Below are positions 18,719 to 27,404 of a DNA stretch of 64,000 nucleotides, piece by piece. How positions within the stretch are numbered: the first letter of the stretch is position 1; each line of letters begins with the position of its first letter. The stretch comes from Bradyrhizobium sp. CCBAU 051011 (lineage in GTDB: Bacteria; Pseudomonadota; Alphaproteobacteria; Rhizobiales; Xanthobacteraceae): contig NZ_CP022222.1 in assembly GCF_009930815.1 (NCBI RefSeq), positions 8,722,501 through 8,786,500 of the forward strand. Reading direction: 5' to 3'. A program made the position numbers and the translations under genes. The notes under the pieces were generated by a model. That model saw nothing but the letters and a program-made list of their open reading frames with translations. It was not told where the DNA came from and ran no database searches.

Positions 18719-18745
18719 ACAACCCCAAGCGAGAGGAGCCAGACT

Positions 18746-19030
18746 ATGACGAACAACATCGATAAGGCGATTGAAGAGTTTCTCGCGATCCGAAAGGAGG
18801 CAGGGCTAAAGATCGATCCCGAGACCGCCGAGGTGCGGTGGTGGTACGCAGATGTCCTCGATCCTTATGGAATTCATCCGGACCCGTCTGATTACGTTGG
18901 GAGGGAGTATTTCGCTCGCTCACCGAACAGTGACGTTTGGGTCGAGTTCGGTGACCTTCCTAAGGCAACCCGAGAAGCGCTATGGCAGAGGCTTGAACGG
19001 CGGATCGAGTTGCCAGATGTTCCATTCTGA
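18746..19030 (+). CDS. hypothetical island protein
   Basis: This acidic 94-residue protein has a clear ribosome site (GAGAGGAG) and no domain I recognise. It begins with a helix (DKAIEEFLAIRKEAG) and has several tryptophans (VRWWYADVLDPYG, VWVEFGDLP). Similar short proteins appear in phages and islands beside replication genes. It is 27 bases after the replication gene and ten before the next, so it belongs to the same operon. Confidence 0.7.
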   Translation: MTNNIDKAIEEFLAIRKEAGLKIDPETAEVRWWYADVLDPYGIHPDPSDYVGREYFARSPNSDVWVEFGDLPKATREALWQRLERRIELPDVPF

Positions 19031-19039
19031 GGCACCGCT

Positions 19040-19429
19040 GTGAGTAACCGTCACCAGCGTCGCGCCGATCTGCGGGCATTCCGGCGCAAGGCGTCCGGCG
19101 CGGTGCTGACCTATTTGGTTTCGCCCGACGACAGTGCTCTCGACCATTACCCGCTGCTGGGCAACGCGCTCGCGTTCTGGCGCAGCACCATCCAGCAGCG
19201 ACAACCGTTTTGCCCGGCCTGTCGCGCAAGCTTTGCCGAGGAGGCACAGCCCGCCGCGTTCCTGTTCGCAACCGCGGCCATCGCGCCAACATCGGCCAGC
19301 GTGTCGGCGTTCTGCATGGCGTGCTGGAATGATCTGCCACCGGCCATGATCGAGCGCGAAGCCACGCGGGTTCTACAGCAGGTGATCCCCGGCGGCCGGT
19401 TCCTTGATCCTTGCGAGGCGAGGCGATGA
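19040..19429 (+). CDS. hypothetical protein with paired cysteines
   Basis: This 129-residue protein uses a GTG start nine bases after the preceding stop. Two CxxC pairs, FCPACRASF and FCMACWND, lie about 40 residues apart and could bind one zinc ion. The N-terminus is very basic (NRHQRRADLRAFRRKA). That combination suggests nucleic acid binding, but no family is recognised. It overlaps the next gene in an ATGA. Confidence 0.7.
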   Translation: MSNRHQRRADLRAFRRKASGAVLTYLVSPDDSALDHYPLLGNALAFWRSTIQQRQPFCPACRASFAEEAQPAAFLFATAAIAPTSASVSAFCMACWNDLPPAMIEREATRVLQQVIPGGRFLDPCEARR

Positions 19430-19764
19430 CCCGGCCACTTGACCACGCCAGGCTCACTGCCACACCGCTGCCACGGCATCGAGGCCAGCGGAGCACTGCA
19501 CTGCTCGATGCACTGGCGCGCCGCGATGAATTGTTGAGGGCCGCCCGGTCGAGGTTCTACAATGCCATGTCGGAACGCTCTGCCGCTGCGGAGCTGCACC
19601 GGGAGCTGGCCCGGTATTCCGCGTTGGCTTGGCGTCGCGACCGGACCGAGGTGCAATGCCCAGCACGGCATGTCGGCAGGATCACCGAAGCGTGCTGGTC
19701 GATTTTGAAGCTGCGCGACCAAGTGCCGAGCGAGCGCGTGATCCGGCGCGCGCTGGCCGCCTGA
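19426..19764 (+). CDS. hypothetical island protein
   Basis: From the ATG at 19426 it has 112 residues, is mostly helical and is rich in Arg and Ala (ALLDALARRDELLRAARSRF). The start overlaps the stop of the gene before, which supports it over an ATG 15 bases upstream. No domain is recognised. It is one of the run of small early-type genes between the replication protein and the large cargo gene. Confidence 0.65.
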   Translation: MTRPLDHARLTATPLPRHRGQRSTALLDALARRDELLRAARSRFYNAMSERSAAAELHRELARYSALAWRRDRTEVQCPARHVGRITEACWSILKLRDQVPSERVIRRALAA

Positions 19765-19825
19765 TCCGGTTTTCGTGGCCCACCTTGTGGTCCATGTTCG
19801 ACGCCTCACGTGACAGGAACACACC

Positions 19826-20941
19826 ATGGCATTCGAGCGAGCACCAGCGAACGCTGATTTCATCGAGCACGGCCCGGTGCCGAGCCTGCTGATCCCGCGC
19901 TACGGTAATCCAGCAGCAATACTGCCAGAGGCGGCCCGATTGCGGTGGCAGGCGCTCCAGCAGCGGTGGGACGACGCCAAAGCCCTTTCGATGCCGATGG
20001 TCGATGGGGTTAACGAGTTGCGGATGGACGCCCAGCGCGAGCAAGCTCGCCTGCGGCAGCTAACCTTGCCGAAGTCGGCAGGCGGCTTCGGGTTGCGGGC
20101 ATCAACCGAGAAAGAGCCCACTGACGACATTCAGGTCAGGGATGTCGAGCGCAAGATCGCGGCCATCAGCGAGGAACTGCAGCGGAAGCAGGTTCTGCTT
20201 GAGGACCGCAGCGCCAGAACCAACAATGTCGGACGGCTCTGCGAGCGCGGCGAGCAGTGGCTTTCCGGCGGCATCCCGGGCGGCAACCGCGTTGTCGATC
20301 ACGGCGAGATTGCGATCAGCTCAGTCCTTAAGCGCAACGAGACCGAGAGGCAGGCGCTTGAACGACTGCAGCGACGCTCACGAGAATTGCTGGCCGACGA
20401 GAACCGGGCGCGCTCCGCACCGTTGCCGTCATCCGAGGGCATCGGCAAGGCCCGCACCGAGATCGAGCGACTGGCGCAGCGCGGCGAACCGGATGTCTCC
20501 GCATTGGTCGAGGTCGGGGCACCGATCAGATGGCCACAGACGGTGCAGCGGCTCGACCTCGTTGCGATGACGCACGAGCAGAAGTCGATCTTCGGTGATG
20601 CACGCGGCGAGGTGGCCGATCCTCTCGCACTGCTGTGCTGGCTGCATCGCGACCAGTTGCTCACCCGCCTCGAGAAGCTGATCGCCGAGAACAGCGACGA
20701 CGGCAATGCGCTGTCGGAACAAGATCGCGCCGAGAAGCTGGCTGAGATCGACGGCGACCGGCTTGAGGTCGAGAGACAGGAAGCTGCGCTGATCTGGCGG
20801 ATGCAGGAGGCGGGACAGTCGGTGGATTTTCGGCAAGATGCCGACATCCGGGCCGTGCTGGGTGTCCGTCTTGAGGTCACCGACGACGTGACGCCGTTCG
20901 GGCAGGCAGCCGATTACTCGCATGTGATCGAGATCAGGTGA
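19826..20941 (+). CDS. hypothetical coiled-coil protein
   Basis: This 371-residue protein has long heptad-like helices around residues 85-130 (RDVERKIAAISEELQRKQVLLE) and 160-215 (ERQALERLQRRSRELLADE), and again near 275-330. It contains no enzyme motif that I can see and no membrane segment. Its length and coiled coils could suit a scaffold or partition-like role. A ribosome site (CAGGAAC) is before the ATG. It is the last gene of the early run, and a gene-free stretch follows. Confidence 0.7.
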   Translation: MAFERAPANADFIEHGPVPSLLIPRYGNPAAILPEAARLRWQALQQRWDDAKALSMPMVDGVNELRMDAQREQARLRQLTLPKSAGGFGLRASTEKEPTDDIQVRDVERKIAAISEELQRKQVLLEDRSARTNNVGRLCERGEQWLSGGIPGGNRVVDHGEIAISSVLKRNETERQALERLQRRSRELLADENRARSAPLPSSEGIGKARTEIERLAQRGEPDVSALVEVGAPIRWPQTVQRLDLVAMTHEQKSIFGDARGEVADPLALLCWLHRDQLLTRLEKLIAENSDDGNALSEQDRAEKLAEIDGDRLEVERQEAALIWRMQEAGQSVDFRQDADIRAVLGVRLEVTDDVTPFGQAADYSHVIEIR

Positions 20942-21256
20942 GGTGCAGAGATCGCCGCATCGTTTCAGCATGGCCGTGCGGCGAACCCTACCGCGAGCGG
21001 CCAATGGGTTTCAGCGGTGGGACACGAGCGCGGCGGCCCGGCTAACTCGATGCGGGCCGCCGCTGTTTGATCTAATGTCGTCGTGCAGACCCTTGAAAAA
21101 CGGATAAGCACCTTTCCACCGGCGGACTTGGCCCGGTTAATCAAGGGGTTGTGGTCGGCAGAGCGCAATCTCCCCTTTTGGTAGCGGATGTGAATAACTG
21201 GTACGCAACCATTGGTTCGGGCAAAAAGGAAAGGCGCGTCATGCTTTAATGGCGCG
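20942..21256 (+). terminator. gene-free stretch with a strong hairpin at 21031-21062
   Basis: CGGCGGCCCG pairs with CGGGCCGCCG around GCTAACTCGATG, followed by CTGTTTGAT, a likely end for the early operon. The remaining bases up to 21256 hold no gene I can support and probably the promoter of the DUF4238 gene. The local drop in GC marks the change from backbone to cargo. Confidence 0.65.
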
Positions 21257-23680
21257 ATGTCCAAGACACGAAACAATCACTACGTCCCACAATGGTATCA
21301 GGAAGGGTTCTTTGAACCCGGCCGCAACTCGTTTGCTTATCTGGACCTTGAACCTCCCCAAAAGGTTTTGGCCGACGGGCGCACAATTAGCGAGAGAGCC
21401 ATTTTCGATGCGCCGACTTCTCGCGCCTTTCGGCAAATGGACTTGTATTCGACCTTTTTCGGAACATCGGTCAATGACGAAATAGAGCGACACCTGTTCG
21501 GCTCCATTGATGCACGAGGATCGAAGGCCATCAGGGCGTTTGCAGGACCTGATCTCCGTGAGATGCACAAACATTTCAGAACGCTATTCGAATATCTTGA
21601 TATCCAGAAAATTCGTACCCCGAAGGGGTTGGCCTGGCTTCGTGCGCAGTACCCCAAGCTCTCGCAAAACGAACTGATGTTTGAGATGCAGGGCATCCGC
21701 ATGATGCACTGCACGATCTGGACCGAGGGAGTGCGGGAGGTCGTCTCCGCTGAGGATGCCGACGTGAAGTTCATCATCAGCGACCATCCAGTGACCATCT
21801 ACAACTACGCTGCTCCACCCGACGCGGTGGCGTGCGCGTACCCGCATGATCCTTCAATTGCGTTGAAAGCCTCGCAGACGATCTTCCCCCTCAGCCGGGA
21901 CTTCTGTCTCATTCTGACCAATTTGGAGTACGCGAAGGATCCTTCCGTAAGCCCGCTTGAGAAGCGGACCTTCCCACGAAATTATCGAAGTTCGATGGTT
22001 CGAACCGACGCATTCGTCCGGACGCGCCGATTTTCCAGCGAAGAAGTCACGCAAGTGAACTATTTGCTGAAGGCGCGCGCCCGCCGCTTTGTTGCTGCCG
22101 GCCGCAAAGAGTGGCTTTACCCTGAGCGACGCATTTCCGCCTCTTGGAGCGAGCTTCGCGCAACACTAATGCCACCGAAGAGTGAACTCCTCCTCTACGG
22201 CGGCGAGATGTTCGCTCGGTTCGAAGATGGCAGCGTCTATTATCAGGACGAATTCGGTAGGACCGAGAAGCCAAGGGATTTTCTGAAAAAGCACGTACCT
22301 GACAAGCCGCCGCAGCCAAAGGATCCGTGTGGCTGCGGGTCTGGCCTCACCTACAAGGAGTGCTGCGAGAAAAAGCCTCATGCGCTGCGACGAACTTGGA
22401 AAGAACCAAGCATCCGCGAACGAAACATCATGCTCTACAACGGCATCACAAAAATTCTCCACCTTGAGGACGGTAGGGACTGGGTCACCGTCCGCCGAAA
22501 TATGACGGACGAGCAGATCGGCGAAATCTATTTTCTCTATCAGGCACTATGGCCGCTTGAGACTGATCTTTTTCCGCTACTGCCAAAGCCTGATGGGACG
22601 GCTCGGGCGGTTTTTACAGGGTCGATCCATCCTACGACGATGGCGGACTTCGCATACGGGGCACCGCTCTATTTTGGTGAGTTAATCGTACCGCACCCTT
22701 TCATGCACGCTGGAACGGTCAAGAAAGAATACAGTCCGGTCGAAAACCCGCGGGCCTACCGTCAAGAAATTCTCAAGGCCTTGGTCCTTCTCTTTGAGAT
22801 CATGCCGCTGGTCGAAAGAGGTTTGATCAATCTCATTCCTGATCCGTGTGACTTCAATACTCATCTTCGCGACCAAATGCTTCAAATGGCTACGGCACGC
22901 TCGGCTGGTGTCAAACTTGATTTGGAAAAGGACCCTCGGCTGGCGGCACTAATGAGGGAGGACAGAAAGAGACACATGATGCTGTGGCCACGGCATTACC
23001 TGCGATCCGAGTTGTTAAGAACTGTGCCGGGTATGGACGAAGTGAAGGTAGAAGAGACGCTACGCGGTCTCGACGTGCTGAAGGAGCGAGATCCACTGGC
23101 TGTTCTGCAAGAGGGTTCCCTTGAAGGCGGCAGGAAAGGTGGGCAGTTTCACGTTATGAAGCTCGCCCCGAATTTCGAGATGGCGTTGTACTTGGCCCAG
23201 GCAACAGGCTCCTGCATCGTAACTGACAGTCACTATCGTTGGACCGAAATCCGCGGAGCAGTGCGCCGTCGGGCCGCAGCGGCGCCGCAGGTTCTCACGG
23301 CGCTCGCAGATAACATCGAGCATACTGCGTTTGCGTTCCCGCGACAGGTTGCGGATATTGCGGCGCTGGCTTCCGAAATGAGCCTTGAAGGCTATCCGGC
23401 TTTGATGATGCGCGTTCTCAAATACCTGTCGAAGCTCTACGACCGCGAACCGAAGGCCAATGTAGAGGAGCATTTGGCGGCTCGGTTTGCCCGGACCCAT
23501 GTCTCGGCGCAGGCATCGTTGAGGAAGGCCGGCATTCTCGTCAAGGAGGCAAAGGTCTCCGGCATTTTCCCGCGCGGTGGCATTCAGGACAATACCGTCA
23601 GCCGTCTCCTCCTGATGTCCAGTTCGGAGATGCACATATCGTCCGTCCCTATGGCATTCTTCATCGAAGAAGCAAAATAG
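21257..23680 (+). CDS. large DUF4238 protein with SEC-C zinc motif
   Basis: The 807-residue protein starts MSKTRNNHYVPQWYQ, the usual opening of DUF4238 proteins, so I prefer 21257 to a TTG at 21212. FIISDHPV (residues 172-179) is the second DUF4238 hallmark. A SEC-C zinc motif, PCGCGSGLTYKECC, lies at 357-370. The remaining 430 residues are of no family I recognise, with IVTDSHYRWTEI near 650 as a possible acidic site. DUF4238 is found in mobile regions and sometimes beside defence genes, and its activity is not established to my knowledge. The gene stands alone with its own upstream region and appears lower in GC than its neighbours, a sign of separate acquisition. A defence role is inference. 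Confidence 0.8.
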   Translation: MSKTRNNHYVPQWYQEGFFEPGRNSFAYLDLEPPQKVLADGRTISERAIFDAPTSRAFRQMDLYSTFFGTSVNDEIERHLFGSIDARGSKAIRAFAGPDLREMHKHFRTLFEYLDIQKIRTPKGLAWLRAQYPKLSQNELMFEMQGIRMMHCTIWTEGVREVVSAEDADVKFIISDHPVTIYNYAAPPDAVACAYPHDPSIALKASQTIFPLSRDFCLILTNLEYAKDPSVSPLEKRTFPRNYRSSMVRTDAFVRTRRFSSEEVTQVNYLLKARARRFVAAGRKEWLYPERRISASWSELRATLMPPKSELLLYGGEMFARFEDGSVYYQDEFGRTEKPRDFLKKHVPDKPPQPKDPCGCGSGLTYKECCEKKPHALRRTWKEPSIRERNIMLYNGITKILHLEDGRDWVTVRRNMTDEQIGEIYFLYQALWPLETDLFPLLPKPDGTARAVFTGSIHPTTMADFAYGAPLYFGELIVPHPFMHAGTVKKEYSPVENPRAYRQEILKALVLLFEIMPLVERGLINLIPDPCDFNTHLRDQMLQMATARSAGVKLDLEKDPRLAALMREDRKRHMMLWPRHYLRSELLRTVPGMDEVKVEETLRGLDVLKERDPLAVLQEGSLEGGRKGGQFHVMKLAPNFEMALYLAQATGSCIVTDSHYRWTEIRGAVRRRAAAAPQVLTALADNIEHTAFAFPRQVADIAALASEMSLEGYPALMMRVLKYLSKLYDREPKANVEEHLAARFARTHVSAQASLRKAGILVKEAKVSGIFPRGGIQDNTVSRLLLMSSSEMHISSVPMAFFIEEAK

Positions 23681-23822
23681 GCCGCACGTGGACATTGCGG
23701 GGGGGCAAACGGCAGGTTCGAAACAACGTAGGACAATGAATTTACAAGCAAAAACATGATTTTACTGCGCTCGCCAGCGGTGGCTGAACAGGAGGACGCC
23801 AACCAGCCACAGGAGCAAGTCA

Positions 23823-23999
23823 GTGCAAAGTCCAAAGCCCTTCAGCGTCTTTCAGGCGATACCCGGCCAGAAGGACCCCAAGCCGCTCTTCGTCGTCCAC
23901 GCCTATTCGCTCGAACAGGCCCGCGCGATCGTCGCCGGCAAGGTCGCGGGCGAGACCGTCGTTGTCGGCCCGGTCTCGCGAGAGGGAGCCGGCCAATGA
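23823..23999 (+). CDS. small hypothetical protein coupled to the next gene
   Basis: A GTG at 23823, eight bases after an AGGAG ribosome site, opens a 58-residue frame starting VQSPKPFSVFQAIPG. It contains FVVHAYSLEQARAIVAG and VVVGPVSREGAG, a plausible folded small protein. Its stop overlaps the ATG of the next gene, which speaks for real translation. The longer frame on the same strand from 23756 is arginine-rich and looks spurious up to 23996. Confidence 0.6.
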   Translation: MQSPKPFSVFQAIPGQKDPKPLFVVHAYSLEQARAIVAGKVAGETVVVGPVSREGAGQ

Positions 24000-24550
24000 T
24001 CCCGGACACCAAGAACGGCCTTAACGCAATGACCTGCGTCTCGGCCATGCAGAAGGCGATCAGGCGCGGGATGGAACGCGAAGCGATGGAGTTCGCGGTC
24101 GAACTCATGCACACCAGCAAAGCCTTCCACTCGATGGTCTGCAACAGGCTGCTGATTATCGCGCATGAAGACCTCGACACCATCGCAGCGCCGCAAGTCT
24201 TTCCATTCGTCGCTGCATCGTTGGCCACATCAAGGGACCGCTACGCGAAGTCGATCGGTGAAGCCCGGCTAATGGTGGGCAATGCGATCCGCATGATGTG
24301 CAGGTCACCAAAGTCCCGCGCGGGCTGCCACTTCGCCGCCGCCATCGGCCTGCGGTCATCGCTGGAGGACTTCGTGCCTACCATTCCCGACTGGGCGAAC
24401 GATCAGCACACCCTTGCAGGACGGAAGCTCGGGCGTGGCTTAGATCATTTCCGCAGAGAGGGCGCGAGGCTGGTACCGGAACCGACAGAGCCGGACGCAT
24501 ACATCGAGGATGCCTATCGGTTGTGGGCGCTCAAAGCGCGGAGCAAGTAA
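23996..24550 (+). CDS. protein like the C-terminal domain of RarA/MgsA ATPases
   Basis: The 184-residue protein MIPDTKNGLNAM resembles the C-terminal cluster of RarA/MgsA, but lacks the AAA+ part. AMQKAIRRGMEREAMEFAVEL and CNRLLIIAHEDLDTI match the region that in RarA reads like 'ARKAIRGSDPDAALYWLARM' and 'RRLVIFASEDIG'. HTLAGRKLGRGLDHFRREGARL is a second conserved block, also seen in stand-alone phage proteins. RarA acts at stalled replication forks, so a role in replication or recombination control of the island is a fair inference. Confidence 0.7.
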   Translation: MIPDTKNGLNAMTCVSAMQKAIRRGMEREAMEFAVELMHTSKAFHSMVCNRLLIIAHEDLDTIAAPQVFPFVAASLATSRDRYAKSIGEARLMVGNAIRMMCRSPKSRAGCHFAAAIGLRSSLEDFVPTIPDWANDQHTLAGRKLGRGLDHFRREGARLVPEPTEPDAYIEDAYRLWALKARSK

Positions 24551-24565
24551 TAAGCCTGCCTCTGC

Positions 24566-25117
24566 CTATACTCTTGTCATCAGCCAAACGTCGGCTTGGT
24601 TCAGCTTGCCAGCAGATTGCAGGTAAATGCCGACATTGAACCGAGTGTGCCCTTCTACTAAGACGTAGGCGCTCGGCAGATCATGCTGCTTGGGATATTC
24701 CTTGTCGTGGTGCCCGTCCTGATTGTCGAGAACGATAATCGGGGCCGGGAATTTGCTGTGCTCCAGCATGTATTTTGGCACATACGGCATCCAGTCAGGC
24801 TTGAGGTTCACCAACTCCTCGCCCTTTTCGAGCGCGCCAGCGTTTTCGGCTTTGAAGTCGCTCCACCTGGTTAGGATTGTCTTGAGATCTGCCCATTGTC
24901 TCTGGTCGAACCTGTAGTTCTTGGAAATCAGGTAGCTGTAAGGTGAGTGCTTCCAGTGGCGGTGTAGCCATTGGCGAGCAACATCCACCGGGACGTTGGG
25001 AAATGAAGGCTGTGCCTGCGCCCACCACTCATCAAACGGGGTTTTGACTGCGCCGCCTTCCTCGAATTCAGGCGCGAGATTTGCCGGGTAATCGTCCATC
25101 TTATTTGTCCACAGCAT
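24566..25117 (-). CDS. ParB/Srx-like nuclease-fold protein, function unknown
   Basis: From the ATG at 25117 the protein has 183 residues (MLWTNKMDDYPANL). Its C-terminal half has APIIVLDNQDGHH and then AYVLVEGHTRFNVGIYL. The VEGHTR with a preceding strand resembles the ParB/sulfiredoxin fold, where the equivalent GxxR motif binds nucleotide. The N-terminal part is rich in Trp and charged residues (DEWWAQAQPSFPNVP, ARQWLHRHWKHSPYS). It is convergent with the gene at 23996, and the next minus-strand gene upstream lies 178 bases away. An alternative ATG at 25099 is possible. Confidence 0.65.
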   Translation of the reverse strand: MLWTNKMDDYPANLAPEFEEGGAVKTPFDEWWAQAQPSFPNVPVDVARQWLHRHWKHSPYSYLISKNYRFDQRQWADLKTILTRWSDFKAENAGALEKGEELVNLKPDWMPYVPKYMLEHSKFPAPIIVLDNQDGHHDKEYPKQHDLPSAYVLVEGHTRFNVGIYLQSAGKLNQADVWLMTRV

Positions 25118-25295
25118 CCTGCCGTCGCCAAGGTAGGTCCGCCATCGCGTGCGAAACGGCACACAAATTAAACGCGAAATGCGGAATGGGGAATATCTTC
25201 GCACCCCGGCGTCGCGCGTTCCTCGCATTTCCGACGCGCCCCAAAGGACCCGAGCGATCGTCGCACGGCATAATGCATCGCCGCCTCGCCGGTGC

Positions 25296-25574
25296 TCACT
25301 TATGTTTGCTCTCACAGCTTGATGACGACGTTTTCTTACAGCAAATGTAGGACCAGCCGGTCGAACGGCTCATGTTCAGTGAAGCGGCTCGCCCCGACGC
25401 CGCCCTCTGGCAGGCGGAGAGACCCGTTACGAGGCCCAGAAACTCCTCTCGATTGTTGTCGGGATAGTAGAAATAGGCGTTGAAGTCTGCCCGCTCCAAG
25501 TTCTCTTCCCCGCAGCCAGTCAGCCCACCAGCCAACAGCACAGCAAATGAAAGTGCGATAAATCGTTTATTCAT
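25296..25574 (-). CDS. small predicted lipoprotein
   Basis: From MNKRFIALSFAVLLAGGLTGCGEEN the signal peptide ends at LTGC, a good lipobox, so the mature protein would carry a lipidated cysteine of about 73 residues. The upstream 14 residues of a longer frame would bury the signal peptide and are rejected. Two further cysteines near the C-terminus (SYICCKK, SSSCESK) could form disulfides. It lies 22 bases after the exported protein gene upstream on the same strand. Partner or entry-exclusion roles are conceivable but unsupported. Confidence 0.7.
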   Translation of the reverse strand: MNKRFIALSFAVLLAGGLTGCGEENLERADFNAYFYYPDNNREEFLGLVTGLSACQRAASGRAASLNMSRSTGWSYICCKKTSSSSCESKHK

Positions 25575-25596
25575 GCCAGATACCTTTTGCCTCCCA

Positions 25597-26091
25597 TCAA
25601 CGCAGCGGCTCGCCAAGATAGAGCGTCAGTGGTTCATCCTGCACCGCTGAGCAGACATCCTCTCGATTGATTTTTGTGCGGACCATCGTCACCGCTTTCG
25701 CTACACGGTCGAACGTCAGTGCTTGGCGAATGCATACGTCCGGCAACGCCTCGGCCACCACGCTCTGGGCATCGAGCTTCGTGATACGGAAAGAGTTGCG
25801 ATACGAGGAGAGCCAAGGCTGGCCGCTCAGCGACATCACGTCGGCTTGGTACAGATCGCAGTTACTCTCGGAGGCATCACAGACTATACGAACCGTATTG
25901 ATCTTGTTTGCCAAGTCACCGCCTCGCCAGCTACCGGTCGCGCTGAGGTAAGGCACCTGCCGGTCCGCCAGTTTATCGTTGAAGCTGAAAGTTACGCTGG
26001 CGCGAACGTCTTGCTCGGCTAGATCGCGCACGAACCACCCCGCGCCACAGCCGATCACAAGCCCCAAGAGCAACCAAAGTGCAGCCTTCAT
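25597..26091 (-). CDS. membrane-anchored hypothetical protein
   Basis: The 164-residue protein opens with MKAALWLLLGLVIGCGAGWFV, a single membrane anchor or signal peptide, followed by a periplasmic-type domain with five or so cysteines (IVCDASESNCDLYQ, PDVCIRQ, EDVCSAV). No family is recognised. It is cotranscribed with the lipoprotein gene at 25296-25574, so the pair may act together in the envelope. It is divergent from the CoiA-like gene, with about 260 bases between them. Confidence 0.7.
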   Translation of the reverse strand: MKAALWLLLGLVIGCGAGWFVRDLAEQDVRASVTFSFNDKLADRQVPYLSATGSWRGGDLANKINTVRIVCDASESNCDLYQADVMSLSGQPWLSSYRNSFRITKLDAQSVVAEALPDVCIRQALTFDRVAKAVTMVRTKINREDVCSAVQDEPLTLYLGEPLR

Positions 26092-26351
26092 TTGCCGTCC
26101 CCCGCAACGAGCCTACCGCGTTCGTCAGGCCGCGTTTGCCGGTTGTTTCCCGATATCCACAAGTGGCGGCCGCCGGGCGCGGCAAGCGACGGGCAGTCTG
26201 GCAGCGTCGAAGGCGGCAGGACGGTCCTACAGCTCCCGGGCTATGCCCAGCGCATCACGGCTTGGGATTATTTAGCGGGTTCTGACCTTTGGCATCGCGC
26301 CATCGTCATGGGTGCGCTAACCTCGCATCAGGTGTCCGAAAGCTCGACAAA

Positions 26352-27404
26352 ATGCCCCTGCGCTGCCTCGGGCCAGATGGCCGATCCATCCAATCTTTCG
26401 ATCTGCCCGAAGCCGAGTGGTTAGCTTTGCAGCTAGAGAACCGCCAGTCACGGCAACTGCGGATGCCGTGCTGTGATGCCTGCGTGATCATGAAAACATC
26501 TGCCCGGGGGCTGAAGTTCTTCGCCCATAAATCGCGCGGGCCATGCTTGAGTGCCCCAGAGACAGAAGCACATTTAGCTCTTAAGACGCTAGCAGCACAG
26601 GCCGCACGGAGAGCAGGATGGAAATGCTCGACCGAGGCAAGCGGCTCGTCACCATCTGGAGAAGCATGGACGGCTGATGTGCTGGCGTACAAAGGCGAAG
26701 CCAAGGTCGCGATTGAAATCCAATGGTCGCCTCAAACAAATGAGGAAAGTCTGTACCGCCAAGAGCGCTACCGCCAGTCCGGCGTGCGGTGTCTGTGGCT
26801 GTTTCGGCGGTCGGGCTTTCCCGTTTCAAAGGATTTTCCCGCCGCTTGCATCAGCGGTGACCTTGCCACTGGATTTAAGGCTCATCTGGGCAGGCAAGAG
26901 ATGCCGATGGACGAGTTCTTCGACGCCGTGTTCGCAAAACGCTTTCAGTACGGAGTTTCGCTCGGAGCGAAAGCCCACGTTCGCATCCAATCTGGCGTGC
27001 TCCCTTGCTGGAAATGTGGGGTATTCACGCGGATTGTCACGTTTATCGAGATATTCGTAGACCCCTATCGCTTTCTGCTTGCGGTCGCCGACCTAACCGA
27101 CTTTCCGGACCTGTTGGCATCGTGCAAGGAGCGCATTCCGAAGGCGGCTAACATCGGCGTCATCAAACCGAGATACAGCGCATCGCAAAAACGGAGCTAT
27201 ATGAGCAATGGCTGCTATGAGTGCGACGCATTGATCGGCAAGTACTTCGAACACCCAGCATGGCGTGATGAAGAAGCCACTTTGGCGGAATTCCAAATCA
27301 CGATAACCAAGGACTGGTTGAGAGCAATCGAAAGCAAACCGTACTATTTCGCCGACTACAGTTGGCGTGTTGTCGGTTTGGATGACAGCAACAGGGGCGA
27401 TTAG
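26352..27404 (+). CDS. CoiA-like nuclease
   Basis: The 350-residue protein begins MPLRCLGPDGRSIQSFDL, a CoiA-type opening, which sets the start at 26352 rather than at a TTG 63 bases upstream. Typical CoiA features are C40 with C41 and C44, FFAHK at 56-60, the E70/H74 pair (ETEAHLALK), and a PD-(D/E)xK core with D109 in TADVLAY and E122-x-Q124 in AIEIQWSPQ. The C-terminal half has more cysteine pairs (CWKCG, CYECD), likely zinc ligands. CoiA is needed for natural transformation in streptococci, but most relatives in islands are unstudied. The stop overlaps that of the convergent EVE-HNH gene. Confidence 0.82.
   Translation: MPLRCLGPDGRSIQSFDLPEAEWLALQLENRQSRQLRMPCCDACVIMKTSARGLKFFAHKSRGPCLSAPETEAHLALKTLAAQAARRAGWKCSTEASGSSPSGEAWTADVLAYKGEAKVAIEIQWSPQTNEESLYRQERYRQSGVRCLWLFRRSGFPVSKDFPAACISGDLATGFKAHLGRQEMPMDEFFDAVFAKRFQYGVSLGAKAHVRIQSGVLPCWKCGVFTRIVTFIEIFVDPYRFLLAVADLTDFPDLLASCKERIPKAANIGVIKPRYSASQKRSYMSNGCYECDALIGKYFEHPAWRDEEATLAEFQITITKDWLRAIESKPYYFADYSWRVVGLDDSNRGD

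Noticed and set aside
23756..23995. An N-terminal extension of the RarA-C-terminal-like protein
   Set aside because: The 80 extra residues are arginine- and proline-rich, and another frame over the same bases has its own ribosome site.
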